From the IMG/VR virus record IMGVR_UViG_3300009177_000007, positions 1-62,661 of that record: a stretch of 62,661 nt of DNA; one strand, given 5' to 3'. This document shows, piece by piece, positions 32,702 to 41,182 of this stretch. Numbering within the stretch: position 1 is the first letter of the stretch; the number at the start of each line of letters is the position of its first letter. Both the position numbers and the translations under genes were made by a program. The notes under the pieces are model-generated. The model saw only the letters and a list, made by a program, of their open reading frames with translations. It ran no database searches and had not been told where the DNA came from. This DNA comes from a virus.

Positions 32702-33204
32702 TGGATAATATCAGGATTAATATCACCGGCGAGCGGCAAGCGGGCCTGAAGTTCGAAGAGTTTCCCGACGATCTCTATGACGATCTGCGGCGGGAAATCG
32801 ATGCGCTGACGCACGAGCTTTTCGGCCTGGTCCAGGCCGCGACGCCGGATCGGACGGGCAGGCTGCGCAGTCAGGAGCGGGTCCGGATCTTCACCGACAA
32901 GAACCGGATCACCGGCTATATCGACGTGGCCGGCGAGAAGGGATCGCAGGACTTCGCGAAGGCTGCCGCTATTGAATATGGCGCCCATCGCAAGACGAAA
33001 GTTTCAGAGCACTCGATGAAGCTCGACCACGCGTGGGGCGAGATGCTCAACGCGCCGATCACAGTCATGGTGGCCGCTTATGAGCGCACGCCGAACATCG
33101 CCGCGCATGCCTTCGAGCGGGGCCCGCTAGCGGTCATGCAGCCGCAGATCATCGCCCGGTTGAATGATGCGGTGAGCCAAGCTGTCGCGAAGGCCAACGA
33201 ATGA
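32701..33204 (+). CDS. HK97 gp10-like tail completion protein
   Basis: In this 167-residue protein, VQAATPDRTGRLRSQERVR and AAAIEYGAHRKTKVSEHSMK match the gp10 family, whose members sit at the head-tail joint and permit tail attachment. The C-terminus (YERTPNIAAHAFERGPLAVM) is helical. Starts in a TGATG overlap with the connector and overlaps the next start by ATGA. Confidence 0.78.
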   Translation: MDNIRINITGERQAGLKFEEFPDDLYDDLRREIDALTHELFGLVQAATPDRTGRLRSQERVRIFTDKNRITGYIDVAGEKGSQDFAKAAAIEYGAHRKTKVSEHSMKLDHAWGEMLNAPITVMVAAYERTPNIAAHAFERGPLAVMQPQIIARLNDAVSQAVAKANE

Positions 33205-33626
33205 ACGTGGACATCGAAGCCGTCATGGAAGCGCTGCTGACGCACATCACCAGTGCGGTTCCGGACTTCATCACCAGCGGCCGGCGCGTGAAGCATTGGA
33301 CGGAGGTGTCCGATCAGCCCGCGTTCTTCCTGCGCCGCACCGGCATGATGGACAGTTTCAATGGCTCCATGCCGATCGTTACGATGGATTGCGAGGCCTG
33401 GATATACTGCAACGCGGGCAAGAGCCCGGATGTCGCGCCGGACGAACAGCTGACCCTCCTCGAGACGAAGCTCCGCGATAGTTTGGCGCCAAATGACCAG
33501 ATGAGATTCACGCTGAACGGTCTCGTTTACTGGTGCCGGATCGAAGGCAAGAGCGACATTTCCCCGGGCGATCAAGGGCCTCAGGCCATAGCTCGCATTC
33601 CCATCCGTATCACCTTGCCATTCTGA
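33201..33626 (+). CDS. tail terminator-like protein
   Basis: The 141-residue protein opens with an N-terminal helix MNVDIEAVMEALLTHITSAV, then alternating strands ending PQAIARIPIRITLPF. Order (connector, gp10, this, tail tube) is that of siphovirus tail terminators, which cap the tube and join it to the head. Direct sequence recognition is weak; assignment is mostly by synteny. Confidence 0.65.
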   Translation: MNVDIEAVMEALLTHITSAVPDFITSGRRVKHWTEVSDQPAFFLRRTGMMDSFNGSMPIVTMDCEAWIYCNAGKSPDVAPDEQLTLLETKLRDSLAPNDQMRFTLNGLVYWCRIEGKSDISPGDQGPQAIARIPIRITLPF

Positions 33627-33636
33627 GGAGAAAATC

Positions 33637-33870
33637 ATGCGCTACACGGCTCCCGCACACGTTTCTGGGATCAATCTTTCGATCGGCCCGGTTGTCGTGG
33701 TCGACGGCTTCGTTGAGGTGCCTGACGATCTTGGGGCGGGCGACCTCGGCGGCCTGGCAATGAACGGCTTCACGCCGGTTCCGGCCGACGAACCCGCGCC
33801 AGTTCCGGCGAAGACACCGAAGGTCGATCCGGCATCAACGGCTGCTTCCGGCCCGAAAGAGGGTCAATGA
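33637..33870 (+). CDS. small hypothetical structural protein (77 aa)
   Basis: MRYTAPAHVSGINLSIGPVV then VVDGFVEVPDDLGAGDLGGL is a short beta motif, followed by a Pro/Ala-rich tail (PADEPAPVPAKTPKVD). Small proteins like this are often found before the tail tube in alphaproteobacterial phages. ATGA overlap with the next gene. Function unknown. Confidence 0.65.
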   Translation: MRYTAPAHVSGINLSIGPVVVVDGFVEVPDDLGAGDLGGLAMNGFTPVPADEPAPVPAKTPKVDPASTAASGPKEGQ

Positions 33871-34127
33871 GCTCCACGACGAACCTCGCCGCGGCTTCCG
33901 GCAGGCAGCTTGCATCGGGGTTTTTCTTCGGGCTCAGCCCGGAGGCCATTGCAGCTTCGCTGCGGGCGCTCGCTGAAGAAATCGAGCGGGAGGCGATACC
34001 GGTGCAAGACCTCCGCCACATTACTCGCGCTGCACCAGACGATTTTGTCATGCACACGCTCATTCTGCGGTTCGCCGCGAGGGCGGAACTTGAAACGCAG
34101 CCGGCGGATGGGGGCGCTGGCACCTAA
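33867..34127 (+). CDS. hypothetical protein before tail tube (86 aa)
   Basis: Coupled by ATGA to the preceding gene. A helical stretch FGLSPEAIAASLRALAEEIE and VQDLRHITRAAPDDFVMHTL dominate. The tail is Ala/Gly/Thr-rich. No domain recognised; soluble. A 67-base gap with a GAAGGAAC site follows before the tail tube gene. Confidence 0.6.
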   Translation: MSSTTNLAAASGRQLASGFFFGLSPEAIAASLRALAEEIEREAIPVQDLRHITRAAPDDFVMHTLILRFAARAELETQPADGGAGT

Positions 34128-34194
34128 AGCTCTCAACATCCCCATTCCCAATGCCCGTCGTGAGACGCGCAGTCCCACAGAAGGAACTTGAAAA

Positions 34195-34959
34195 ATGGCC
34201 TCAAACGATACCTTTTCGTTCGGCGCTGGCGTGCTTTGGGCGACCCAGTTGACCGATTACACCGGCGCAGCGGTTGCGTTGCCGACGCCCCTCATGCTTG
34301 GCACCTTGCAGGATGTCAGCATCGACATCAGCTACGACAGCAAGCCGCTGCATGGGCAGAACGCGTTCGCAGTCGCCAATGCGCGCGGTAAGGGCAAGGT
34401 CTCGGGCAAGGCGAAGTTCGCACGCCTGGATGGTCTGCTGTTCCAGTCGGTTATCAGCGGCATGCCGATCACTTCGGGCATTGCCAGCGTCGTCTACGAC
34501 ACGACCGGCGCAGCCATTCCATCCACGCCTTATACCATCACGCCGACGGTTCCTGGTTCGGGTACTTTCGGCCGTGTGCTCGCGGTGCGCGATGGCATCG
34601 GCAACGAATATACCCAGGTGGCGAGCGGCCCGACCACCGGGCAGTATTCGCTCTCGGCTGGCGTCTTCACCTTTGCTGCCGCCGATACCGGCAAGACGGT
34701 CTATATCGACTATGCGTACACCGCGACGTCGACCTCAGCAAAGAAGGCGCTTGTTACCAACCAGCCCATGGGTTACGCACCGACCTTCCGCGCCGATTTC
34801 CTCAATCCTCGCTCCGGCATGTCGCTGGTTTTGTTCGCCTGCATGGCCAACAAGTTTGCCTATGCTACCAAGATCGACGACTGGGCGATCAACGAGCTTG
34901 ATTTCGAGGCCTTCGCCGATAGCAACCAGCAGGTCTATCAGTTCGGAACGATCGCATAA
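34195..34959 (+). CDS. major tail (tube) protein with inserted beta module
   Basis: The 254-residue protein sits right before the tail chaperones. GKGKVSGKAKFARLDGLLFQ and the C-terminal KIDDWAINELDFEAFADSNQ fit siphovirus tube proteins. Residues about 109-177 are the same inserted module as in the connector: STPYTITPTV, GPTTGQYSLSAGVFTF and VYIDYAY. On a tube this module would repeat along the tail surface. Confidence 0.82.
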   Translation: MASNDTFSFGAGVLWATQLTDYTGAAVALPTPLMLGTLQDVSIDISYDSKPLHGQNAFAVANARGKGKVSGKAKFARLDGLLFQSVISGMPITSGIASVVYDTTGAAIPSTPYTITPTVPGSGTFGRVLAVRDGIGNEYTQVASGPTTGQYSLSAGVFTFAAADTGKTVYIDYAYTATSTSAKKALVTNQPMGYAPTFRADFLNPRSGMSLVLFACMANKFAYATKIDDWAINELDFEAFADSNQQVYQFGTIA

Positions 34960-35300
34960 TGGTAACGCTGACGCTCGCGGGGCGGTCTTTCGAGATCGCC
35001 CCTTATGACATCGATGACATGCTGGTAGCCGCGCCCCATGTTGACGCGTTGAAGGGGCGAAAGAGGCCTGAAACGATCACCGAATCTCTGGAAGAAATTA
35101 AGCAGATTGCCGCAGTCGTGACTGTCGGATTGAAGAAGATTGATCCCGACATCACCATCACGTCGGTCATAAAGATGGCGTTGCCTGACGGGGTGGAAAC
35201 GCTCTCTCTGGCGATGCAGGAGATCCTCAACGAGTTCGGCCTCAAACCTGCGGGGGAAGCGAAGGCTCCTGCCAAGCGGCGCAAGGCAGCGGGAGCTTAG
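34959..35300 (+). CDS. tail assembly chaperone, short form
   Basis: The 113-residue protein starts at the last base of the tail tube stop. MVTLTLAGRSFEIAPYDIDD and VVTVGLKKIDPDITITSVIK are typical of the G-type tail chaperone. The zero frame ends at TAG 35298-35300, but the -1 frame is open through the stop and encodes conserved sequence, so a longer frameshift form is likely. Low-complexity Ala/Lys tail just before the stop. Confidence 0.82.
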   Translation: MVTLTLAGRSFEIAPYDIDDMLVAAPHVDALKGRKRPETITESLEEIKQIAAVVTVGLKKIDPDITITSVIKMALPDGVETLSLAMQEILNEFGLKPAGEAKAPAKRRKAAGA

Positions 35301-35644
35301 AACAGCAACTTATCGACATCGTTTGCGGCCTAGTCGCCGCAGGCGTCGAGGGAGGATGCTGGGATCGCGTCACGAAATGGAACCTGAAACGGGCCCGGGC
35401 AATGTACTCTTACTGGGCGCGCAACGGGCCGCCGCCATATCTCGCGCTGCAGTCCATCGGCCGCGCGGTTGGCGTTGATTGGAAGCTGGAGACTGAAGAG
35501 CCGGAAATTTTGTCAACACGTTCCATGACTGATCCTGCTCAGCCCGTTCCTACCATAGCAGAGGTTGCCGCCGCCGCTCCAAAGCCCGGCGCTGATCTCA
35601 CGGAAACCAGCGCCGCGATCCTGCGGCAGATGGGAATCAGCTAG
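35252..35644 (+). CDS. tail assembly chaperone frameshift extension (GT-type)
   Basis: The -1 frame is open from before 35222 to the TAG at 35642-35644. It reads GSLEQQLIDIVCGLVAAGVE then CWDRVTKWNLKRARAMYSYW and ARNGPPPYLALQSIGRAVG, which is clearly coding though it has no good start before 35402. A candidate slippery heptamer G-GGG-GAA is at 35252-35258, giving about 100 + 128 residues. This follows the G/GT plan of lambda-like tails. Confidence 0.75.
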   Translation, partial: GGSEGSCQAAQGSGSLEQQLIDIVCGLVAAGVEGGCWDRVTKWNLKRARAMYSYWARNGPPPYLALQSIGRAVGVDWKLETEEPEILSTRSMTDPAQPVPTIAEVAAAAPKPGADLTETSAAILRQMGIS

Positions 35645-35967
35645 CCATATTTGGCGTAGAACGTCGCATCATTGGACGTGAACAGCAGGATCGCGTCGAT
35701 CAGCGACAGCAGAAACGGAATTAAGGTCCAGCAAAAGACCAGATAAAGGACGCCCGCGCCGGTGCGGCCGAGATAAAACTTATGCATGCCGATTGCACCG
35801 AAGAACAGCGCAAGCACTGCCGCCACGGTCCGGTTGCGTGACGTGCTGGCCACCGCTCCAGGTTGAGGCGCTCCACAATCAGGACATTGCTGCGCTGACT
35901 GATGCAACGCCTTTCCGCATCCGGGACAATACTTCGTGAGCGCCGGGTCGATATTCGCGGTCGCCAT
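35641..35967 (-). CDS. TM2-domain membrane protein with zinc ribbon (moron)
   Basis: The 108-residue protein has an N-terminal zinc ribbon CPGCGK...CPDCGA (residues 14-31), then two membrane segments in a TM2 domain: VAAVLALFFGAIGMHKFYLG and GVLYLVFCWTLIPFLL. TM2 proteins are host-type membrane proteins. It is on the opposite strand between tail chaperone and tape measure, with its own promoter (35995-36022) and GAGGA site, so it can be expressed in lysogens. Confidence 0.85.
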   Translation of the reverse strand: MATANIDPALTKYCPGCGKALHQSAQQCPDCGAPQPGAVASTSRNRTVAAVLALFFGAIGMHKFYLGRTGAGVLYLVFCWTLIPFLLSLIDAILLFTSNDATFYAKYG

Positions 35968-35994
35968 TCTCAGATCCTCGCTTTGGCAACTCCG

Positions 35995-36022
35995 CCATTA
36001 CCGAGGCGCCGCTCATTCGCAA
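35995..36022 (-). promoter_or_regulatory. putative promoter of the TM2 moron
   Basis: On the minus strand TTGCGA (36022-36017) and TAATGG (36000-35995) are 16 bases apart, upstream of the ATG at 35967. The elements are moderate matches. An independent promoter is expected for a gene opposing the late operon. Confidence 0.45.
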
Positions 36023-36072
36023 CTATGATGATCGGACTTTCGTGAGCGACTGTCCCGAATTTGGAGGTGATG

Positions 36073-38982
36073 ATGGCCAATAATATTGCGGTCTCTATCA
36101 CCGCCGATGTGGTCGATCTTCAGGCGAAGCGGGCAATCATGTCCGCGGAACTGAAGGCCGCGACCAAGGACCTAAACGCGTTTGCGAAAGAGGCGGCCAG
36201 CACCGGCGGGACCGATCAGCTCCGCGCCGGCATGCTCGCGAGCGCCGAAGCCGCCGAGAAGGCGCGCGCCAAAATCGCGCTCGTCACCCAAGAGATCAAG
36301 GAACTAAATCACGTCCCCGAACCGCCGAGGCATGGTTTTGAAGCGCTTACCGCCACTGTTAGTCAGACGGGAATTCACCTCAAAGAAACCGTTGGCCAGT
36401 TCGGTGAATTTCGCGCCGCACTTGCTGAGGTCGCGGAAGTCCTCATAGTCGCCTTCGCGGTCGAAAGGATCGCCGAGTGGGCCGAGCACATGGGCGAGGC
36501 CGCCGAGAAGACTAAGCACATGGCCGAGACCTTCGGGATGACGGTCCCTGAGGTTCAAGGTCTGTCAGCAGTCGCCAAAGAAACTGGCATGGACGTGGAT
36601 GCACTCGCCAAAGGCATGGGCATCCTCGATAAAAACACCGTCACTGCAGGCGAAGGCAATGGTAAGATCGCGGCGGCGCTGAAAGCGGTTGGCATCGCGG
36701 CCAATGACGGGCGGTCGCAGATGGAGCGGATGCTCGTCATCGCCGACCGGTTCAAGGACATGGACGACGGGCCAAAGAAGGTCGCGCTCGCCATGGAACT
36801 CTTCGGCAAATCCGGCAAGGAACTGATCCCGGTCCTAAATATGGGCGCGGAAGGCCTGCAAGAGATGGACCGCGTCACCCAGGAATATGGTGCCGGTGCC
36901 CTGTTTGCGAGCGCCGCCAATAAGGAGCTGCGCGACTGGCTCGACCAGGTGAATGCGCGAGGCATGGCGCTCGCTGATGCCACCGACACGACCAAGGTTG
37001 CGATGCAAGGCCTCGGAAACGTCATGACCGATGCCTTCGCGCCGATCCTGACCTCGCTCACCGATGGCCTGAATTCCATGATCAAGGCCTTCATCGACAG
37101 CTACCGCGAAGGGGGCATTGTCGCCGTGGTCATGGGCACCATCACCACTGCGCTTGAGGCAGTGTGGGAAGTCGTGAAGGCGCTCGGCCAAATCTTCTAC
37201 GAAGTGTTCAGCGCGATCGTGGAATTGGTCGGCGACGTCGTGGCGGACATCATGGATGCCTTCGGGATCAAGACGCCGCAGGCCATGCATGCTGCCGAAA
37301 TCGCCTGGAATGTCTTCAAGGATGCCGTCGTCATCGCGAAGGATATCATCCTCGTCGCGATCGACGCGATCATTGGCATCGTCGAGCAGCTGGTCGGAAA
37401 TCTTGTCACGTTCGGCAAGGTCGCGTGGGACGCCTTTTCCCTGAACTGGGGCGCGATCGAGGGCGATTGGGCGTCCGGTATGGCGCGCGTCGAAAAGCAA
37501 ATCGAAGCATCGTCTGCCCGGATCAAAGGCCACGTTGCCGAGATGAATGCAGCGCTCACCGCAGCTGCGCACGGAGAGGCGCTTCCGGGCAAGCCCGCGG
37601 AAACGCACGAGCCGAAAGGCGTGAAGGATTTCGACCCCGATCTAGCCGGCGCGGGCAAGAAAGGACCGAAAACCACCATCGCCCAGAAGCTCGAAGAGGA
37701 GCTGGAAGCGAAGAAGACCGCTTGGGCGATGGAGCAGGACGCTCAGGGCACCTATCAGCAATATTCGCTGCAGTCCGAGGCTGATTTCTGGCAACAGGCA
37801 CTCAAGCGGACCGATCTCAGTGCCAAGGACAAGCTGGAGATCGAGCGGAAGTATCTCGCCGCGCGGCAGGCGCTGATCAAGGAAAAGCAGCAGCAGGAGA
37901 CCGATGACGCCAAGCAGAGCGAGGCTCTCGCGATCGAGGCGGCCAAGACGCAAAATGACCTCGCCCGGCTCGGCATCCAGGCCAAGCTTAATGCGATAGA
38001 GGAAGCGCGGCGGCTCGGTACGATTTCGGCCAACGAGGCGGTCCAGCAGCATCGGGACCTGAACGCGCAGCTATATCAGCTCGACGTCGATCTCGAGAAC
38101 AAGGAACATGCGATCAAGCTCAAGGGCTTGCAGGACCAACGCGCGATCCTCGGTCAGAACTCTGAATATTATCGCAAGATTGACCAGCAGATCGAGCTGC
38201 TCGAAAAGCAGCACCAAGATAAGATCACCGTGCTCAACGCGCAGGGTAATCAGAAGCGGCTTCAGGATGATCGAAAGGTTTACGAGCAGACGCATAAGTT
38301 GCAGCTCGATGCCATCCACAGCCTTAGCCAGTCCTGGAGCAGCACGCTCGGCAAAATGCTGACACTGCAGACCTCGTTCGCGAACGGCATCAAGTCGATG
38401 TGGCAGGGGCTCGTTGGCGTGATCGGCGATGCTCTCGGCCACATGATCGAGAAGTGGCTCGAAAAGCAGCTCACCGCTCTTATTCTCGGGCGGGCGCAGC
38501 AAGCCGTGACGGGCGTTGCACAGGTGACTTCGAACGCCGCTGTGGCGGCCTCCGGCGCCTACGCGGCCACGGCGATGATCCCGATCATTGGCCCAGCGCT
38601 GGCTCCCGCTGCCGCGGCGACTGCGCTCGCCGGCGCCATGTCGTTCGCGCCGCTCGCATCGGCCGAGGGCGGTGACTGGCAGGTGCGCGGCGGCCTCTAT
38701 AATTTGCACCCGGATGAAATGGTGCTGCCTGCACATCTCGCCCGGCCGATGCGGGCCATGATCGAAGGCGGCGCGAACGACAATACGTCCTCAACCTCTT
38801 TCGGGCGGAGTGCTGCAGCATCAGGTTCGCGCGGCGGCGATGTCCACAACCATAACTACAATATCAAGGCCCTGGACGGTCACAGCGTCAAACGCGTCCT
38901 GATGAACAATCTGGGCCATTTCGCCACAGCATCGAAGGAAGCACGCCGCCAAGGCCACTTCGCGGGGATGCGGCGAGCGTGA
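36073..38982 (+). CDS. tail tape measure protein
   Basis: The 969-residue protein starts at ATG 36073, 5 bases after GGAGG. The N-terminus is coiled coil (IMSAELKAATKDLNAFAKEA). It has a hydrophobic centre (VVMGTITTALEAVWEVVKAL), a long Gln/Glu coiled coil (KEKQQQETDDAKQSEALAIE) and Gly/Ala membrane-like segments near 800-860. The C-terminus has LYNLHPDEMVLPAHLARPMR, common in these proteins. It sets tail length and aids DNA entry. At about 1.5 angstrom per residue it predicts a tail near 145 nm. Confidence 0.92.
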   Translation: MANNIAVSITADVVDLQAKRAIMSAELKAATKDLNAFAKEAASTGGTDQLRAGMLASAEAAEKARAKIALVTQEIKELNHVPEPPRHGFEALTATVSQTGIHLKETVGQFGEFRAALAEVAEVLIVAFAVERIAEWAEHMGEAAEKTKHMAETFGMTVPEVQGLSAVAKETGMDVDALAKGMGILDKNTVTAGEGNGKIAAALKAVGIAANDGRSQMERMLVIADRFKDMDDGPKKVALAMELFGKSGKELIPVLNMGAEGLQEMDRVTQEYGAGALFASAANKELRDWLDQVNARGMALADATDTTKVAMQGLGNVMTDAFAPILTSLTDGLNSMIKAFIDSYREGGIVAVVMGTITTALEAVWEVVKALGQIFYEVFSAIVELVGDVVADIMDAFGIKTPQAMHAAEIAWNVFKDAVVIAKDIILVAIDAIIGIVEQLVGNLVTFGKVAWDAFSLNWGAIEGDWASGMARVEKQIEASSARIKGHVAEMNAALTAAAHGEALPGKPAETHEPKGVKDFDPDLAGAGKKGPKTTIAQKLEEELEAKKTAWAMEQDAQGTYQQYSLQSEADFWQQALKRTDLSAKDKLEIERKYLAARQALIKEKQQQETDDAKQSEALAIEAAKTQNDLARLGIQAKLNAIEEARRLGTISANEAVQQHRDLNAQLYQLDVDLENKEHAIKLKGLQDQRAILGQNSEYYRKIDQQIELLEKQHQDKITVLNAQGNQKRLQDDRKVYEQTHKLQLDAIHSLSQSWSSTLGKMLTLQTSFANGIKSMWQGLVGVIGDALGHMIEKWLEKQLTALILGRAQQAVTGVAQVTSNAAVAASGAYAATAMIPIIGPALAPAAAATALAGAMSFAPLASAEGGDWQVRGGLYNLHPDEMVLPAHLARPMRAMIEGGANDNTSSTSFGRSAAASGSRGGDVHNHNYNIKALDGHSVKRVLMNNLGHFATASKEARRQGHFAGMRRA

Positions 38983-40025
38983 CTATCCGCAAATACACCA
39001 GTTTCGATTTAGGCATATCCCAGACGCTGCTTGCCGCCGATGGCTTCTATGGTGACATATTCGTGGATATGTCGCAGGGGACCGGACGGTTCGGCCGTGG
39101 CTACGCCTGGGGCATTAACGATTCGATCTTCAATCGCGATCGATATTGGAGTCTCGACGACTTCATCGGACCCACGATCTTCTTCACCGCCGGCGTCATG
39201 CTGCCGACAGCCTACCAGGGCAACTGCACCATCTACTTCTGGGATAGCCACAATGGCGCCGCCGCATCGGTGCGCTTCGGATCGCTGGGCGAAATCTATG
39301 TCTACAATTCGGCTGGAACGCTGATCGCACAGACGCCCATCGGCGTGTGGGCGTCCGATCGGTGGTTTCAGTTCGAAATGAAGGTCTACATGCACAATAC
39401 GGCCGGAACGATCGAGGTCCGGTACAACACCAAGGTGGTGATTTCCGCCGACGCGGTCGATACGCTACCAGGCACCAGCACAGGCATCGACGCGATCCGC
39501 TTCTATCGCCCGCAATCGACCGAGAACAATATCTCCATCTGGTTCAACGAACTGATCGCCCATGACGACCAGGGTTCGGTGAACAACGACTATCTCGGCA
39601 ACGTGAATGTCAACAGCCAGCTCGTCATCGGCAACGGCTATGCCAACCAATTCTCGATCGGCGGCAGCGCGCCAGCGGGGACCAACTGGCAATCCGTCCT
39701 CAACACGGCGCTCGACGATACCAAATATGTCTATTCACCCAATGTCGGCGATATCGATTTCTATACGCCCAATCCGACGCTCAACAGCCCGGTGGTCTAT
39801 GCGACGCAGGTGAAGGCCGCCATGCGCCAGGACGATTCGACCCAGCGCATCGGCCGCGTCGGGCTCCGCGTCGGATCGACCACCTATATGGGCTCGAAGG
39901 ACTTCTATCTGGATCAGACCTATCGCCTCTACAGCGATATGTGGGAGCTTAATCCTTCCACCGGTGTGGGCTGGACGGGCAGCGAGGTCAACGGCATCCA
40001 GATCGGCGTCAAGGTCAATGCCTGA
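38979..40025 (+). CDS. tail structural protein, beta-rich (348 aa)
   Basis: The GTG start overlaps the tape measure stop (GTGA). The chain is beta-rich with many Asn, Tyr and Thr: GNCTIYFWDSHNGAAASVRF, WFQFEMKVYMHNTAGTIEVR, and VGLRVGSTTYMGSKDFYLDQ. It resembles concanavalin-like lectin folds by pattern, not by a proven motif. The position after the tape measure suggests a distal tail or carbohydrate-binding component. Confidence 0.7.
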   Translation: MTIRKYTSFDLGISQTLLAADGFYGDIFVDMSQGTGRFGRGYAWGINDSIFNRDRYWSLDDFIGPTIFFTAGVMLPTAYQGNCTIYFWDSHNGAAASVRFGSLGEIYVYNSAGTLIAQTPIGVWASDRWFQFEMKVYMHNTAGTIEVRYNTKVVISADAVDTLPGTSTGIDAIRFYRPQSTENNISIWFNELIAHDDQGSVNNDYLGNVNVNSQLVIGNGYANQFSIGGSAPAGTNWQSVLNTALDDTKYVYSPNVGDIDFYTPNPTLNSPVVYATQVKAAMRQDDSTQRIGRVGLRVGSTTYMGSKDFYLDQTYRLYSDMWELNPSTGVGWTGSEVNGIQIGVKVNA

Positions 40026-41182
40026 TGCCCACCAACATCAGGGTCAACGTCAGCTTCGCTGAAACGATCGGCCGAGGGTCCCCGAACATCCGGGTCAGCG
40101 CCGAGGCGATCGAAGCACTCTCCGGCGGGTATCCGAATGTCCGGGCCGACCTCGTCTACAACGAAGCTTTGTCGGGGGGACGGCCTAATGTCCGGGTCGA
40201 TCTGGCATTCACCGAAGCGCTGGCCAACGGCTACCCTAACGTCCGCATCCAGGCCGTCCTGATCGAGACGATTGTCCAGAATCCATTGGAGTATCCTGTG
40301 GTCACAGCCATTCTGCCCGGCTTCGGCAACTCGGTGGCCACCCCGAGCATCCCCGAGGCCGCAAATCCCGCAACCGGCGCAACGCCCGGCCTAGCCTTCT
40401 CCGTTCACATGAAGCCCAAGTTCAACACGCGGATTTCCACCTCGGTCAATTTCAAATCGATCCGCTCGCCGCTCGCGCCTTATCCGAGCTGGGAATTCGA
40501 ACTGCCCTATGAATTTCTGTCCGACCGCGACCAGGCCAATTCCAGCTTACGGACGCTGATGGGTTTCTATTGCGCGCGACTGGGCGCTGCTGAGCCGTTT
40601 CTGGTCAAGGTTCCAGAATTTTTTCTCGCGAGCGACGCCACGATTGGCACGGCCGACGATGTCCGCCTGCAATGGGATTTCTTGCGCTGGATAGGCTCGG
40701 AATATTTTGAACCGGTCGGGCAGGTGGATATCGCCAACACCGTCAAGGTCTACCTGACGCTTAACGAGACCGTCAGCGTGCCGGGATCGGGCCCCTATAC
40801 CGTCACCGTGGCGCATGCCGCCGCCTTCGTGGAGGACAAAGGTGTCACCATCGGCGGGACTCCGCTGACGAAGGTCACATCCTCGCCGGCGGCCATGCAA
40901 TATTCGGTCGCGGCGGGCGTCTACACGTTCAACTCGGCGCAGCATGGCGCTTCGGCCGTTATCGACTATCGCTATCTAGTCGACCCGAGCGCCTACTCTG
41001 TCACGCTTCCGAACAAGATCGTCTTTGGAACCGCGCCCACGCCGGCAGGCGCCCGGATCAGCTGGGACGGGCAATATTTCTTCACCTGCTATTTCGATGA
41101 GGATATGGCGGACTTCGAGAAGTTCGCGGACAAGCTCTGGACGCTCCAGCAGTTGACCTTTCACAGTGAATTGCTTGCATGA
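40025..41182 (+). CDS. DUF2460-like distal tail protein with repeats and inserted module
   Basis: The 385-residue protein opens with five 17-residue repeats (4-88) before the DUF2460 core: FNTRISTSVNFKSIRSPLAP, WEFELPYEFLSDRDQ and LTFHSELLA at the end. Residues 247-319 are the shared beta module (GSGPYTVTV, SPAAMQYSVAAGVYTF). DUF2460 is part of the alphaproteobacterial gene transfer agent-type tail tip, followed as here by DUF2163 and NlpC/P60. It shares its first base with the previous stop. Confidence 0.85.
   Translation: MPTNIRVNVSFAETIGRGSPNIRVSAEAIEALSGGYPNVRADLVYNEALSGGRPNVRVDLAFTEALANGYPNVRIQAVLIETIVQNPLEYPVVTAILPGFGNSVATPSIPEAANPATGATPGLAFSVHMKPKFNTRISTSVNFKSIRSPLAPYPSWEFELPYEFLSDRDQANSSLRTLMGFYCARLGAAEPFLVKVPEFFLASDATIGTADDVRLQWDFLRWIGSEYFEPVGQVDIANTVKVYLTLNETVSVPGSGPYTVTVAHAAAFVEDKGVTIGGTPLTKVTSSPAAMQYSVAAGVYTFNSAQHGASAVIDYRYLVDPSAYSVTLPNKIVFGTAPTPAGARISWDGQYFFTCYFDEDMADFEKFADKLWTLQQLTFHSELLA
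40034..40288 (+). repeat. five tandem 17-residue repeats in distal tail protein
   Basis: Units begin NIRVNVSF, NIRVSAEA, NVRADLVY, NVRVDLAF and NVRIQAVL; the first four end G-x-P and the fifth breaks down after IVQNP. The consensus is N-V-R-V-x-[LA]-x-x-x-E-[AT]-[LI]-x-G-G-Y-P. The period is exact at 51 bases across the first four units. Confidence 0.9.
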
